DNA of 64,000 nt from Pomacea canaliculata (Eukaryota; Mollusca; Gastropoda; Architaenioglossa; Ampullariidae), in the NCBI RefSeq assembly GCF_003073045.1, contig NC_037595.1:16156252-16220251 (forward strand), written 5' to 3'. The notes beneath the pieces are model-generated. The model searched no databases. It saw nothing but the letters and a program-made list of their open reading frames with translations, and was not told the origin of the DNA. Shown one piece after another: positions 1 to 11,165 of the stretch. The stretch's first letter is position 1. Each line of letters starts with the position of its first letter. A program made the position numbers and the translations under genes.

Positions 1-540
1 AAAAATAGTATTATGCACATGTCGAAAACTACAGGAATTTGGTAGTACATATTTTCGGATGTGTTTCCACTGACCTTAACCCATTCATTGGAAAAAGTAG
101 ACATTTACCACATCTTTAAAGGTTAAAGGCAATTGTTTGTATCAAGTCTTAGAACAAAGAACATCCACGAATAAATCATCAAAAGGTTTCTTCTGTGCAG
201 GTGACAATAACCTGTTTGAAAAATTGCAGAAAATGCTTTCAAATGGTCTAAACTTCTACAATATCAACTACGTTTTTAGCCCAAACGAGGAAAGAACTCC
301 ATCTGACATCTACTGATCATTATCATTTAAACATTTAAACACGCAGACTGCATGTTCCACACAGCAAATCGTGGGTAACCAGGAGTTTGAAGCATGTACT
401 AAATAAATAAAAAAAGCGTGTTTATTTCACCGGCGATGACTTGGCTAAAACATCTACGGATAGAGAGGTGGGGGACGAGATCAAAAGAGCTAAAACAGAA
501 GAATAAAGACAAACACGAGTTTGGTTACTGTGCTGGCGAC
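1..540. other. Intergenic, nothing recognised
   Basis: AT-rich sequence with no convincing reading frame, RNA gene or repeat. A LINE remnant begins just after it. Confidence 0.5.
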
Positions 541-549
541 CTTTGACAC

Positions 550-1170
550 GCCTGGCAGGAGGTCAAGTCTATGTCGTCTGTCAATCACAAGAAGGACCGC
601 ACTAGGAAAGTAATCAAACTCAATGGCGAGAGCGATCAGGACTTGCCTAATGTTTTCAACAACTTCTACGCATGTTTGGAGAACCGTGATTTTTTCCTTT
701 ATAGTCAGGGAACTGAGACAGTCGTTTGTCTCCGACATCGACAAAGTCATTTCTGAAGTCTGCGTGATGGAACTGCTATAGCGGGTCAAGGTCAAGAAGT
801 CGCAGGGGCTGATGGGATCTGTGGGCGTGTCCTAACATCTGTGCTGTTCAGTTTGGCGGAGTGTTTCAACTCTCAACTCCTTCTCGACTCAAGGCACATT
901 CCAGCGTGTTGTATGTGTGATGTGTGTGATATTGTAGGTGCGCACATGAATATTCCTAATGTAATTTTTTGTTTAAATAATTATATATATAATTGTCTCT
1001 TGCACATTTTTTCATTTCCTAATATTTTTTTCATGGTGACATATTTTAACGCATCACCTTACAACGAACTTTCTCTCTTATTTTTATTTCTTACTTTTAC
1101 TTTAGTGGTTAGAGCACCTTTCCAGGTTCTAATTGCCTACTAGGACAAATAAATTCATTGTTATTGTATT
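550..1170 (+). mobile_element. LINE reverse-transcriptase remnant with 3' tail
   Basis: The plus strand encodes pieces of a non-LTR retrotransposon reverse transcriptase. One piece (about 610-690) reads DLPNVFNNFYACLENRDF, the region before the finger domain. A second (about 735-910) reads DIDKVISE, then KKSQG and LAECFNSQLLLDSRHIP, the usual K-x-P-G-x-D-G finger block and the stretch after it. The pieces are in different frames and the palm with its catalytic aspartates is absent. The block ends in an AATAAATTCATTGTTATTG-type tail near 1146-1166, like the 3' end of a LINE. It is a dead, internally deleted copy of a CR1/Jockey-type element. Confidence 0.65.
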
Positions 1171-1480
1171 TACCCTGTTGTATCAGTTAAGTTTATTAAG
1201 ATATTGTGTCCCTAAATTACATTGTGGTATCAGCTAACTACTCTGTTGTATTAGTCAAATACTCTGGTAGTAGTACATTACACTGTTGTATCAGTTTAAC
1301 AAACAGTGTACCAGCTAAAGACATACCCGAAAGGGTTTTCTTGTGTTCCAATTTCTGTCTGTAAAGTACAGATTTGTATAACCGTCCCAAACACACGAAT
1401 CTCTTGATGAACTGTAACTATCAATGTCAAGCGTATACACACTTAATCAAAACAATGTTTTGTTGTCATAGTAGCTTAAC
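1171..1480. other. Intergenic, 3' side of TNF gene A
   Basis: No gene is visible. Several near-repeats of a 'ctgttgtatcagt' phrase occur between 1178 and 1310, suggesting a decayed short tandem repeat of about 20-35 bases. Confidence 0.4.
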
Positions 1481-1481
1481 T

Positions 1482-1487
1482 TTTATT
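1482..1487 (-). promoter_or_regulatory. Candidate poly(A) signal of TNF gene A
   Basis: The minus strand reads AATAAA here, about 220 bases past the stop codon of gene A. It is the nearest consensus signal downstream of that gene. Confidence 0.4.
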
Positions 1488-1708
1488 TTTGTCGTTTTGT
1501 GTATTTGTTAACACATCATGATTGACTTAGCAAAACATACATCGAAAGTTACTCGTTAAATATAATCGTCCTTAAAGTGGACTCAGTACATTTACCTCAA
1601 TTATAGACTTTAGACACATCCCCTGAGAGCTGTAGCAAAATGTCTGCATTCAAGTCATTGTTCTTTCTTCACCTCCAGTGCCGGCACTCAACAGCCTCCA
1701 GCCCAGAC

Positions 1709-4367
1709 TCAAGCATCACCAACTCTGAAGAGACCAAAGAAGCTCGATTTCTCATCGCTGGACACGAGGGACGGATCGGAAACTTTCACGTACAAATTGT
1801 CTCCCCTGTCAAGCAAGACGAGTCGGCCGACGTAGTTACCATGGCGATCATTCACGTCGTCGTGCCGGAAGTGACGTGTTTTCATCAGTATGCCTGAGGC
1901 TTCCGGTGAGATGAGGCTGTCACGAAGGACATAACTGCTGACAAGTCTTGAGTTACTTCCCTTCTCTTCGTCTTCGAGATCAAAGAGGATGTGGCAGTAG
2001 ACGTAGTACAGGCCGGGGCTGACCACGTAGATGGCGTTGTCTCGGAACGTCAGACCAGGGCGCACGTGAGAAAATGATGAATCTTCTGGAGCTCGCCAAC
2101 GCTGCACAAGCTTTTGGGGGGACTCTCCTGCACGCCAGATAGGTTTATCTGTGTTTATCACTGCAATGTTTACACGATTTGTCCTGGCTCTCTCTCAAAT
2201 TCGTAAACACGACAGTACACACATAAACACACACACATATGAAAACACACATAAACACACACACATGAACACACACATGAACACATACACACACATGAAC
2301 CCACACACACAAAAACACAAATGAACACACACACAACTAGGAAGTTAGAGGTCTGACACCATTACGGGGGACTGTGCCCTAATGACATGTCAACGGATCA
2401 GGAAGTGTAACTAATGTTCAGGTATTCCCTATCTTATCAGTTTCTGGTTTTCCTTGTCTGATCCAGACGTGACTTCTGGTAAATACAACACAAAATTTCT
2501 TATAAGTTCAAAGGGTAAATTTAGCTATAAATATAAAATGAGATTTACCATAGAGGGTTTCATGTTTAATGAAAATTAGTCATCCTGGATATTTAGGTTA
2601 TGAACAGGGTGTACCTTGGATACCTCTGACCATATTATTAGAAACAACCCTAACCCTGACACTATTATTAGAGACAATAGCTAGACACACCTGTGGCACA
2701 GGTAACAAGGTGTTTCTGTCATACATACCTCTGTTAGCGGCAGAGTTGAGAATAAGATGAGCTGAGACAGCCGAGCTCTTGTTGTACACACTGTAGTCGG
2801 ACTCTTTCAAAATTTCTGTGAAAAGATGCATGGTATTATTATAATGTCCGGCAAATAATACTACAAGATAATAAAGATCAGTAATGTTTGCACAGGCTTA
2901 CACTGAAAGGTCGCCTAGTGGGTTTGTAAGTAAGACTAACTTTATTGTAGTGTATTTGAAGTAATAAAGGTAAGGAGATGCTGTCAATTTGTGAGAACTT
3001 AAGCCAAAAAATTAAAAAAAAAAAAAAGGACGCATGAAGTCTCACCTGCCAGGTGTCGAGCCCCTTGCTGTCTCAGTAAAATCTGTGAAGACAGAAGGTC
3101 AGGTTAGTCTGTTTAGTATGGTCAGGATTGTATTTTTCACCATAAAGCTTTTGTTTATAAATAGAAAGCAGTGTCCGAGAAATAATATTGTTAACGGCCG
3201 TCACTCATTTTAATCTTTCTAAAGATAAAGGTATTGCGAAAGTAAAATACGTTTCACGTGTTCTTATTTAAACTTATCATAATATTATTGCAATATTATC
3301 TTAGTGCTGAAGTTTTATTCTAGTTTAAATATTTTTGTGTCCAGTCCTACATTGATGTCATGTAAAGCTGAAGTATAAAACTAACAGTGTTTACTATATG
3401 TGGCATGAAAAAGCAACAAAGCTAGTTTGTAAAATGCAAATACTTATTTATATTACAATAGAAGATTAATCGAGTTCCTATCCTGCTAAACATAGTGACA
3501 ACTTTATATGTACATATAGCTTATATAGTGTCAAACACGTGGTTGAATATCTTAAATGGTGTAATGTTGTCATGTATGAGCATTTACTGTACTTCTATAG
3601 CTTTTAGTGTGAATATGTCATGTATTGATGCAACACACACACACACACACTTGTATTAACGTGTTTGTGTGTGCTTTCTTTTAAATGTGTGAAGTTAAAC
3701 ACATATACAGTACAAAGCATAATAAATCAGAGAATCACTCATGTTCTACTGATGACCTGTTGTACCATGCACACAACTTGGCACATTAATTAATATAATA
3801 ACTATGCATTTTTGGAACTTATTAGGTTATTAATGCACTGGAGAGCATATACACACCGGAAAACAAAGCATTGCTACAGCTGTATAGCATGTGCAACATC
3901 CCGTTAGCTGGGTAGTTGCTGAGGTCAAGAGGTGAACTTACCAGTTTGAACACTGCGGCATACTGTGAACGTGTCCTTGCGCAACAAATCTCTTCGTCTG
4001 CCTCGACATGGACGTCCAACGTCTCCAACAACATCGACTTCACCTCGCTAGTGGGGTCAGGGGTCAGCTGGAGGCAGGGGACACAGGTCTGTTCCTCGCT
4101 CTCTTGTCTAGCAGCCACGTGACTGCGTACGACGACGACTACAGCTGTGGCGGCGACGATGAGAAAGCAGACGACGGTAATGACGAAAGAGAGGATTGCG
4201 AGACGCAAGGCGGGCCTCGACCTGACGACAACCTCGCCAGGCTCGCGACACAAGTGTCGATACCTGTCGTGTGACTGCTGCTCGACATCGCTGCTCATCA
4301 ACGTGTTGCCAGGCAACTTTGAGTCCGTTGTGATGGTCTTGGAGCCAAATAATGTCGAGAAGCCCAT
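1709..4367 (-). CDS. TNF ligand superfamily member (gene A), type II membrane protein
   Basis: Four exons on the minus strand: 4367-3942, 3082-3046, 2815-2729 and 2127-1709. Together they give 322 residues with consistent phase and GT-AG borders. Exon 1 encodes a cytoplasmic tail, a membrane span at about residues 55-80, then a stalk with C-V-P-C (95-98) and a C-C pair (128-129). Exon 3 ends with SSAVSAHLIL, the usual first strand of a TNF fold. Exon 4 has GLYYVYCHILF, GDNLYVKVS and SFFGLFRVG, which match core strands of TNF ligands. Family members act as trimers on death-type or inflammatory receptors. The start chosen is the first Met; Met24 is an alternative. A kappa-B consensus and a TATA-like box lie upstream. 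The receptor partner cannot be told from sequence. Confidence 0.87.
2217..2335. repeat. CA-rich microsatellite in intron 3 of gene A
   Basis: Interrupted (CA)n tract with AAACACA and TGAACACA variants. The open frame through it on the minus strand is only the Cys/Val-rich read-through of the repeat. Confidence 0.85.
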
Positions 4368-4483
4368 TTTCTCTTGACTTTAGAAATGATTTGGGTGATT
4401 TGGTGAAGCGTTTCAACAGAGAAGTAGATTATCGGCCATCACCTAACGCTCGCCCCGTTCATCTAGCGATGTATGAGAAGTCG

Positions 4484-4493
4484 CTATTTTTAG
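4484..4493 (-). promoter_or_regulatory. TATA-like box of TNF gene A
   Basis: The minus strand reads CTAAAAATAG about 115 bases before the ATG of gene A and about 20 bases after the kappa-B match. Spacing suits a core promoter with a start near 4455. It is a variant, not a perfect TATAAA. Confidence 0.4.
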
Positions 4494-4512
4494 CCTCATG
4501 AATATTCATAGG

Positions 4513-4522
4513 GGAATGCCCC
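4513..4522 (-). promoter_or_regulatory. Candidate kappa-B (Rel) site upstream of TNF gene A
   Basis: The minus strand reads GGGGCATTCC, a full match to the consensus GGGRNWYYCC. It lies 145 bases upstream of the start codon, directly before the TATA-like box. Function is inferred from position only. Confidence 0.45.
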
Positions 4523-4529
4523 TTTCTGC

Positions 4530-5600
4530 TCAGGTGGCGAGCAGGCCAGGGTGACACGCTTTACCTGAGCTCCGCCATTGCTACTGTTAAGCCAGTTCCT
4601 GCAATAATATCAACGTTAGCTTTATAAGAATTGGGGTGTAGTTAATGCAATCTTTAGGTCAGTCCACAAACCTTTAAATAAATCGTTGTATGTTTGTGTG
4701 CCATTGTGTTTTGCAAGTTCAGGATAGTGAGTTAAATTTTAGCTATGTAATTGACATTCATCATTACCTTACAGTCACATTCAGTAATGTTTAAATTACA
4801 GTATAATTAGAGCTCTGTTAGACAAGGAGAGAATCCATTCATCGATCAAAGTAACAGGCTAGAGATTGCTAAACACACTGCTTTGAGTCAAAGAGAACTC
4901 GCTGCTTGTCTCTATTTAATTAAGGCAATGTTATCTGTAAATTTTCAGAAAACACGAGTCAAGAATTTTATGAGAAAGAATCAGCACTGAATATAGTAGG
5001 GTGAGATATCCCGGTGAGTCACACGCGTGGCTCTTTGTCGGAGAACTAGGCTACCTGTAATGTGATAAGCTTTACCTGGTGACGGTCATGTAAGGTCCCA
5101 AACTTCCAGTAAACACACGCAAGTCTTTCTCCCTTCGCATGTCAGGGTCTGTCTATCCTACTGTACAAAACAAACAAAACTGGATCCGGAAGACCAACAG
5201 CTGAAAACCATCGGCCAAAGGCACTGAGGGGTGAGCGGAGTGGTGTGGGGGAGACACCAGCAAGTGCGGGTACACTCAAACCTGCACACAGGAGGTCAGG
5301 GAATAGGTTCTCGCTCTACTGGACCGAAGCAGTAGAGAGTTTGGCAGCCCCTCCTAGTGACTAAACAACTCTGGTTAGGACCACTGTGCCCACTTCTGTA
5401 GTGTGAGGCAGGGGTGAGAAAATGTCCTGCTTACTTATTAAGTGTGGCCAGAAAATTGCAAGCACGACTCCAATCACTTCGATGATTTCCTTGTCTGTCT
5501 CTGGTTCACAGTCGACTGAATCTTACTATTTGCTTAGTGCTGAGGGAGAAAAGCTTCTAACAAAGAAGCGAAAGACCCTGCAGAAATCGAACTCTTCTAA
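4530..5600. other. Intergenic between TNF genes A and B
   Basis: No gene found. The part at about 5160-5420 is GC-richer than its surroundings and may be old repeat sequence, but I could not assign it to a family. Confidence 0.4.
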
Positions 5601-5624
5601 ACCGGTTCTTCCGTAAAGATGAAG

Positions 5625-5760
5625 ACTTTGTCCACTTGATGAAGACAAACTACGACCTTGACACTCAACCCACAGACGAGGCAGACGAGGAGGTCACTAA
5701 GCAAATAGTAAATAATAAAGGTCCAGGATCAGGTGGTATCCCTTTGTCGCTATAGAAACG
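5625..5760 (+). mobile_element. LINE reverse-transcriptase finger fragment
   Basis: The plus strand reads EEVTKQIVNNKGPGSGGIP, which resembles the finger block of non-LTR reverse transcriptases (K-x-P-G-x-D-G-I-P). It is short and ends at a stop. No flanking element ends were recognised. Confidence 0.4.
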
Positions 5761-5796
5761 ACAGGTGTGGCCTTATTGGAGAAAATGACAATTGTC

Positions 5797-6040
5797 TCAG
5801 TGCGATGAATGCATGTTCTTGACATTTTCCCTGGATGTGTCATCAGCAAAGATATGTTGGTGCCATTCGCTGATGGCTTTCAGTGACACTGTCAGTAAGA
5901 GGAGGCGATGAAGGAGAAGCCATGCGAGGATTTTCACTGCTCTGGGAGGCAGAGAGATGTGCCTGTTGTAAGTGCGGGACTTTGTAGATGTGGAATATAG
6001 CGGCTTCGTTAGGTTGCTAGGAGACCGTGCATTCATCCCA
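5797..6040 (-). mobile_element. LINE reverse-transcriptase fragment
   Basis: The minus strand reads RHISLPPRAVKILAWLLLHR followed by ISEWHQHIFADDTSRENVKN. This lines up with the NYRGISLLS-x-KVLARxLLxRL and IPESQxGFRxxRST blocks of LINE reverse transcriptases. It is heavily diverged, and opposite in strand to the finger fragment next to it, so they are probably separate insertions. Confidence 0.45.
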
Positions 6041-7073
6041 CACGCACTGAGAGGATTAGGTCATTTCCTCCAATAAGCAGTTGCGATATCGAGAGCTGAG
6101 TCAGGAGAAGCGCACAATCTCGGGGGAGGGGGAGGGAGACCAGAATAAGAGAGGTCGGCACCATCAAAGCCACCCTCAGGATCTTACCCCTGACCACCTA
6201 CCCTGACACAGCGCCCTCACCCCTCGGGAACCCATGCTGCTCATGCCGGACATGTCACGAAATTTGTGTTTGTTTATTTATTTAAAGTTATGGTCATCGC
6301 CGGCTATTGCTTGGAGGCCTTTAACAACTGTTTTGCGAGAATCTGTGATGGCTAGATGATCAAGAATTTCAATATCAATATACTTTCCTCTAATTTCGTT
6401 AAACTACTCAGCAGGAGCAAACCTGTTGTAACAGGTGTTGTTGATGTTTACAAGATGGACACAATTTCTATATTAATGTGCCATAGATAAAATATAGCAT
6501 AAAATAAATAAATCTCATTCGATACGTCAGGGTTCAACGAGGTCAACTCAGTCAGTGTAGTGCAGCTATTTATTTATTTAAATTCATGTTTAATGTTCTA
6601 ATTCAAGCATTCGTCACAATCGCATGAACATCACCTGCAACGAAGCTTTTGAGCTAAGAGTCTACACACACACACACACACACACAGAATTCACTACACA
6701 AACATGGGAAGAGAAAGAGTTGGAGACCAAGGCATGCTGGGATTTGCCTGTGAGATCAGCAATGAGATGTTCTCAAGACTGTGCCTGTAGAATGTGGCAT
6801 CTCTACTGAATGGTTTGCCTCCTCACACGTCCTCTCGTCCTCTTAGCTGTTGTGTAAGTGCAGCCCACGTGCAATAATGTACACATCTATGTATGATAAA
6901 ACACTTCACAAGCTCTTCCTCGGGCCATTCCTTAGGATGAAAGTCATCGGGTACAATGTCCGACTCTTGCAAGACATTGAAATAAACTTCAAACATGCAA
7001 TGTCAGACTTGATACTGTCAGGCTACCCTAGCCCTTCTCTGTCTGTCCTCACCTCGCCTCTGGTCACATCCAC
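6041..7073. other. Intergenic, 3' side of TNF gene B
   Basis: Contains a short (CA)n tract at 6663-6686 and TTTATT-rich stretches near 6279 and 6567-6585 that could serve gene B as minus-strand poly(A) signals. No coding sequence was recognised. Confidence 0.4.
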
Positions 7074-9209
7074 TCACTCCCCGACCCTAAACAGACCAAA
7101 GAAGCTGCCTTTCTCATCGTTGGACACGAGGTCGGAATCGGACAACTTAACATACAGTTTGTCTCCCTTGTGGAGAGCGACGAGTCCCCCCACGTAGCTG
7201 GCGTGGTGGTCGGTTTGCTGGACGTACTTGGTGTGGCGGGTCTTGAGCACGATACCCGACATCATGGGGTTCATCAGGCTCTCGCGGTACACGTAGCTGC
7301 TGACCACCCCAGTAGTAGTATCAACCTGGTACAGGATCTGACAGTAGACGTAGTACATGCCGGACGTGATGACGTAGATAGTGTTGTCGTAAAACGTCAA
7401 GCCGGGTCTCACGTGCGAGAGTCCATGGCCATCCGGGGCTTTCCACTGTTGTATTTCTTCTTTTCCTGTTCCTTTGACAATAAATATAAACTCTAGGTGA
7501 ATACATGAAATGTATTAAGGATCGACAACGGATATATATATATAAACTTATAACATACATATATTACTTAATGGAAGATAATTTAATGAATGTTGCAAAA
7601 AGTGTTAGATGAAATAACAAATAAGAAAACAAAGAAAAGCAAATAAAAGAAATATCAAAAAGTCTACGGGTATCACTTTTAGCTATGCCGTATGAGCAGA
7701 CCTGAAGTAGAAACAATTGTCTGAAACAGTAAGCATATTTATGTTTCACTGAACCCGACTCATAACAACTTTTGCTTTCGTTTTTGAGTACCTGGTGTTT
7801 TTATCTTCTTATCGACACTGTTTACTCTTCTCTATTTCATAATAAATCAGATAGAGGACGACTGATTACGCAATCGTCAGAGGTGATAAAGTCGAGGGTT
7901 GGATTCTGATAACAGTCTCTCTTGGCACAGAGCCACAAAGATTGCGGCAACCTTCCTGACCTTCTATTTGCATTTGTAAATGTTTACGTCAGCCTCTGGT
8001 TAAGTAGGTTACATAAGGTCAAGGACGTGACCCTGCTGTTACTGGATGTCTGTGTATCAATGTTTGGGCTTGAAACACCTGCTTAGCAGGTCGCGGCTCT
8101 TGCTGCCTTTATAACTCGCTCATTGTGAGATCACAGTCCTCACGAGGTTAATAGAGATTTTACAAGACACAGGTGTGACAAGATCCCTCACCAGCCTTGA
8201 AGAGCAGGTGAGCCGAGACAGCACTCGTGTCGTTTGTACTGGCCGGGTTCTGACCTCCAGCAGGTTCCAAACTATCTGCAGGATACAAGAGTAGATCCAT
8301 CAGACCCAAAACATTGTAGCTTTATACCAAACAAGTGGTTTGAGTTCAACACACATACTTTCTAGAAAAAGGATGATGAAATGCAAGGTATAAAAAAAAA
8401 CCCCAAAACAAAAACATTCATTCTGTTACTGGATATTTTCAATACAAAAACGTTATGACTATTATTTAATTTTGATGATTGCTTTTAAATAATTAAATAT
8501 TTTCAAACGCTATTTCTTTTGGTCAACATTACCAGTAAAAATAAAATGCAGTATTCTCACCTGCTAGCTTTTTGATCGTTTGCTGCCGCTGAATGATCTG
8601 GAGAAAAATCAACCATGAAGAGGATTATTGCTGAGTTTTGAGTAACCATTGTATGTAATTTCTAGCAACCTACAAATACATTTTATTTACAAAAAATGAC
8701 AGATTGGCTAGGTTTTGTTGAGTTGCTACTCACGAAGCTACTGAGACAATAAGAGAACATTTTACCAGTTTGAGGAGAGCAGCGAATTGAGCGTTCGTGC
8801 GAGCGCAGCAGACGGTCAGGTCACTGTTGTCGTCTCTCCTGACCTCCAGCACGTCCAGCAGAGACGAATCCGTGTCGCTGACGGGGTCAGAGTTCAGCTG
8901 TACACAAGGAAGACAAACCTCGTCACTCACTGAGACTTGTGCTTGCAGGTCCCCGTGGATAAGTTCACTGTCGTTGAAGAAGACGAAGGCACCGACGAGA
9001 AGGACAGCGAGGATACTGATGACACTAAGGACAAGAGAGATGACGGTGACAACGACCAGTTTCCTCCTCCTTCCTCTGGTTTGTGTCTGTCGGCGGTCTG
9101 GGAAGCCTCCTCCTTTCACGAGGAGCTCCTCCTCAACCCGCACGGCGTACGTACTGTCACCGCTGGTGGTGGAGTCCATGGAGGACTCGGAGGACAGCCT
9201 GGTCTTCAT
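7074..9209 (-). CDS. TNF ligand superfamily member (gene B), type II membrane protein
   Basis: Four exons on the minus strand: 9209-8766, 8597-8561, 8275-8192 and 7471-7074, coding for 320 residues in consistent phase. The tail (1-48) has the acidic VRVEEELL motif, then RRRK and a membrane span at about 51-78. The stalk carries C-L-P-C (99-102) and a C-C pair (134-135). Exon 2 adds the 12-residue IIQRQQTIKKLA segment. Exon 3 ends in SAVSAHLLFKA, and exon 4 has GMYYVYCQILY, GDKLYVKLS and SFFGLFRVG. The acceptor before exon 4 has a weak pyrimidine tract but is fixed by phase and by the paralogues. The N-terminal 40 residues are almost those of gene C, so B and C are a recent duplicate pair. Expected product is a membrane-anchored or shed trimeric ligand. 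Confidence 0.88.
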
Positions 9210-9434
9210 GTCGTTGTTGTTGCTGTCGGCAAAGTTGTTATCGCTGAAGCGACTGCTGCAGGTCTAAGTCCTACTTTGTCTCGTTGGCTTTTCTGCTCTC
9301 AAAGGATTGTAAACATAACTAGTGTTGAAGCAGGAGATGACCTAGTGTCTGTGTGTGTGTGAATGTGTGAGATACTGTCGCGAGCAGCGATGTTGCCCTC
9401 CCCCTGTCCCTTGGCGGTGGCGAGGTTGTGTGAG

Positions 9435-9444
9435 CTTTATATAG
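9435..9444 (-). promoter_or_regulatory. TATA box of TNF gene B
   Basis: The minus strand reads CTATATAAAG about 225 bases upstream of the gene B start codon. It is close to the ideal TATA box. An E-box (CACGTG) lies about 50 bases further upstream near 9491. Confidence 0.55.
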
Positions 9445-11084
9445 GTAGCGGGCACAAGGAAGGTAAGCAAAGCCGACCTACCTGACGAGTCACGTGGGGC
9501 GAGACACGACCACCGATGAAAGCCCTGGTGGAGATATATCTTTCTTCCTGCACTGTGCCCTCAACTACAGATGTTTACTGACAACACAAAATGGAAGGAA
9601 GGCTATAGCACAAAAGCGAACACCTGCACGGGGAAATCAAATTAATGCACCTTACGATGTCAGTAGATGTGTATATCTGCTCAGTGTACATTACGGGACC
9701 GTTAATGCTTGACACTATGTACTAACATGCACTTTAGAAGATGCACTTCCGAAGAATATTGATATTTTGAGACAGAAGGCATTTAATTTTTCTGATATTA
9801 TGGCAAACTTATCCCCTGCACCATGTGAAGAACAGAGGTGAGACAGAGTTAAGTGACCTCGGTTACGTCACGTCGTGACCTCCTTTCAGTTTCATACCTT
9901 CCTCTTTCTCTCTGTGTACGCTCGTGTGTTTGTGTGCATGCGAATGTGATTGTGATATGTGTGTGCGTGCGTGCTTTTACGTGTATGTATGTGAGATATT
10001 AATTATAAATAGTGTTCATTCCGCCTTTTTTCCAAAACCTGTTTCATGTGTGAGCCATGTATCAAGCGTTGAAGTGATAGTAAGATGACATCTTGATAGC
10101 TGGGTAGATAATGAATGTAGAACACACGTGATAAAAAGTAGAAAAAAACCTTCAAACAATAGTTATACAACACGATTTTTAGCACACTGTTTAAAATATA
10201 ATAAATAATTCATCTGAATTACTTATAAATCAACGTCTTCTAACTGCTAACCTCACACAGGCGCACACACACACTACACGCTACCACCAGAAACTGTCAG
10301 ATCCCAAGGTCTGTGTTTATTTTCCCTGGCAACGAGGACGATGAAAATTATTATTACTTCTGGACATATGGTGAAAAAAAAAATGTTACTACACTGCGTT
10401 GTAGTGTTAGAATTTGCTGTGTAGACATGACAGAAGTAATGATGAACTAACAAAGTGTTTTCTGAAGTATTCCGAGTGGTCCCACTTGTAGTGAGGAGGT
10501 GGCCAACTGTAAAGGTGGTCAGACCTGAATTCTCAGAAAGTCAAAGTCAGTCTTCAGAACTAAATTCACAAGTAGTCTCGCGCATGTCAAATCGTTGCTG
10601 TAAATTTAAACTGTAAGCGCCAGGAACATTTTCTGGAAAATTGGTCGTTTTTATTTCTAAGAAACCCTGAATGAAAGATTGCTTTCTTTACACTTCTACA
10701 ATCTGCGGAGACATGTTTGCACACATACCTCCTGGCAGGGTTCACCTACCTGAGTTACAGGTGTCAATACTTTAAGTGTCTGTATGTTAGGTACACGTCT
10801 ATAAAATAATAGCTCATAATTGAGGGTATGGGGGACATTCAGTACCTCACCCCGTGAAATGAATTGTTAGTAAACAATCCACTGTTAGCATTGCACTGCA
10901 TAGAATTCTAGTAGAAATTCGTAAATAGAAACTTTATATCTTGCGATGATCGAAACTATCTAGTGGGCAATGGCTGTTAGATAACATAATAATGTACTTA
11001 AGGACAGTATATCTGGCTACATTTGAATTTCTACATTCTGATTGCTATGCACTGTATAAACTGTAATATCTACTCATATTTTCT

Positions 11085-11165
11085 TTCGGAGCTCCCTACG
11101 AAGAAAAATTTCTATGTCTCTTGCGAACATAGACAATAAAGATTTTCTTTATCTTGTATCTTGTA
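11085..11165 (+). mobile_element. LINE 3'-end fragment
   Basis: Sequence ending in AATAAAGATTTTCTTTATC followed by the tandem unit TATCTTG. Such short 3' tails end many CR1/L2-type LINEs and the SINEs that copy them. No coding part is left. Confidence 0.4.

Noticed and set aside
8797-9362. Two plus-strand open frames of 156 and 141 codons
   Set aside because: Antisense to TNF gene B exon 1, Ser/Thr- or Asp-rich and without family motifs.
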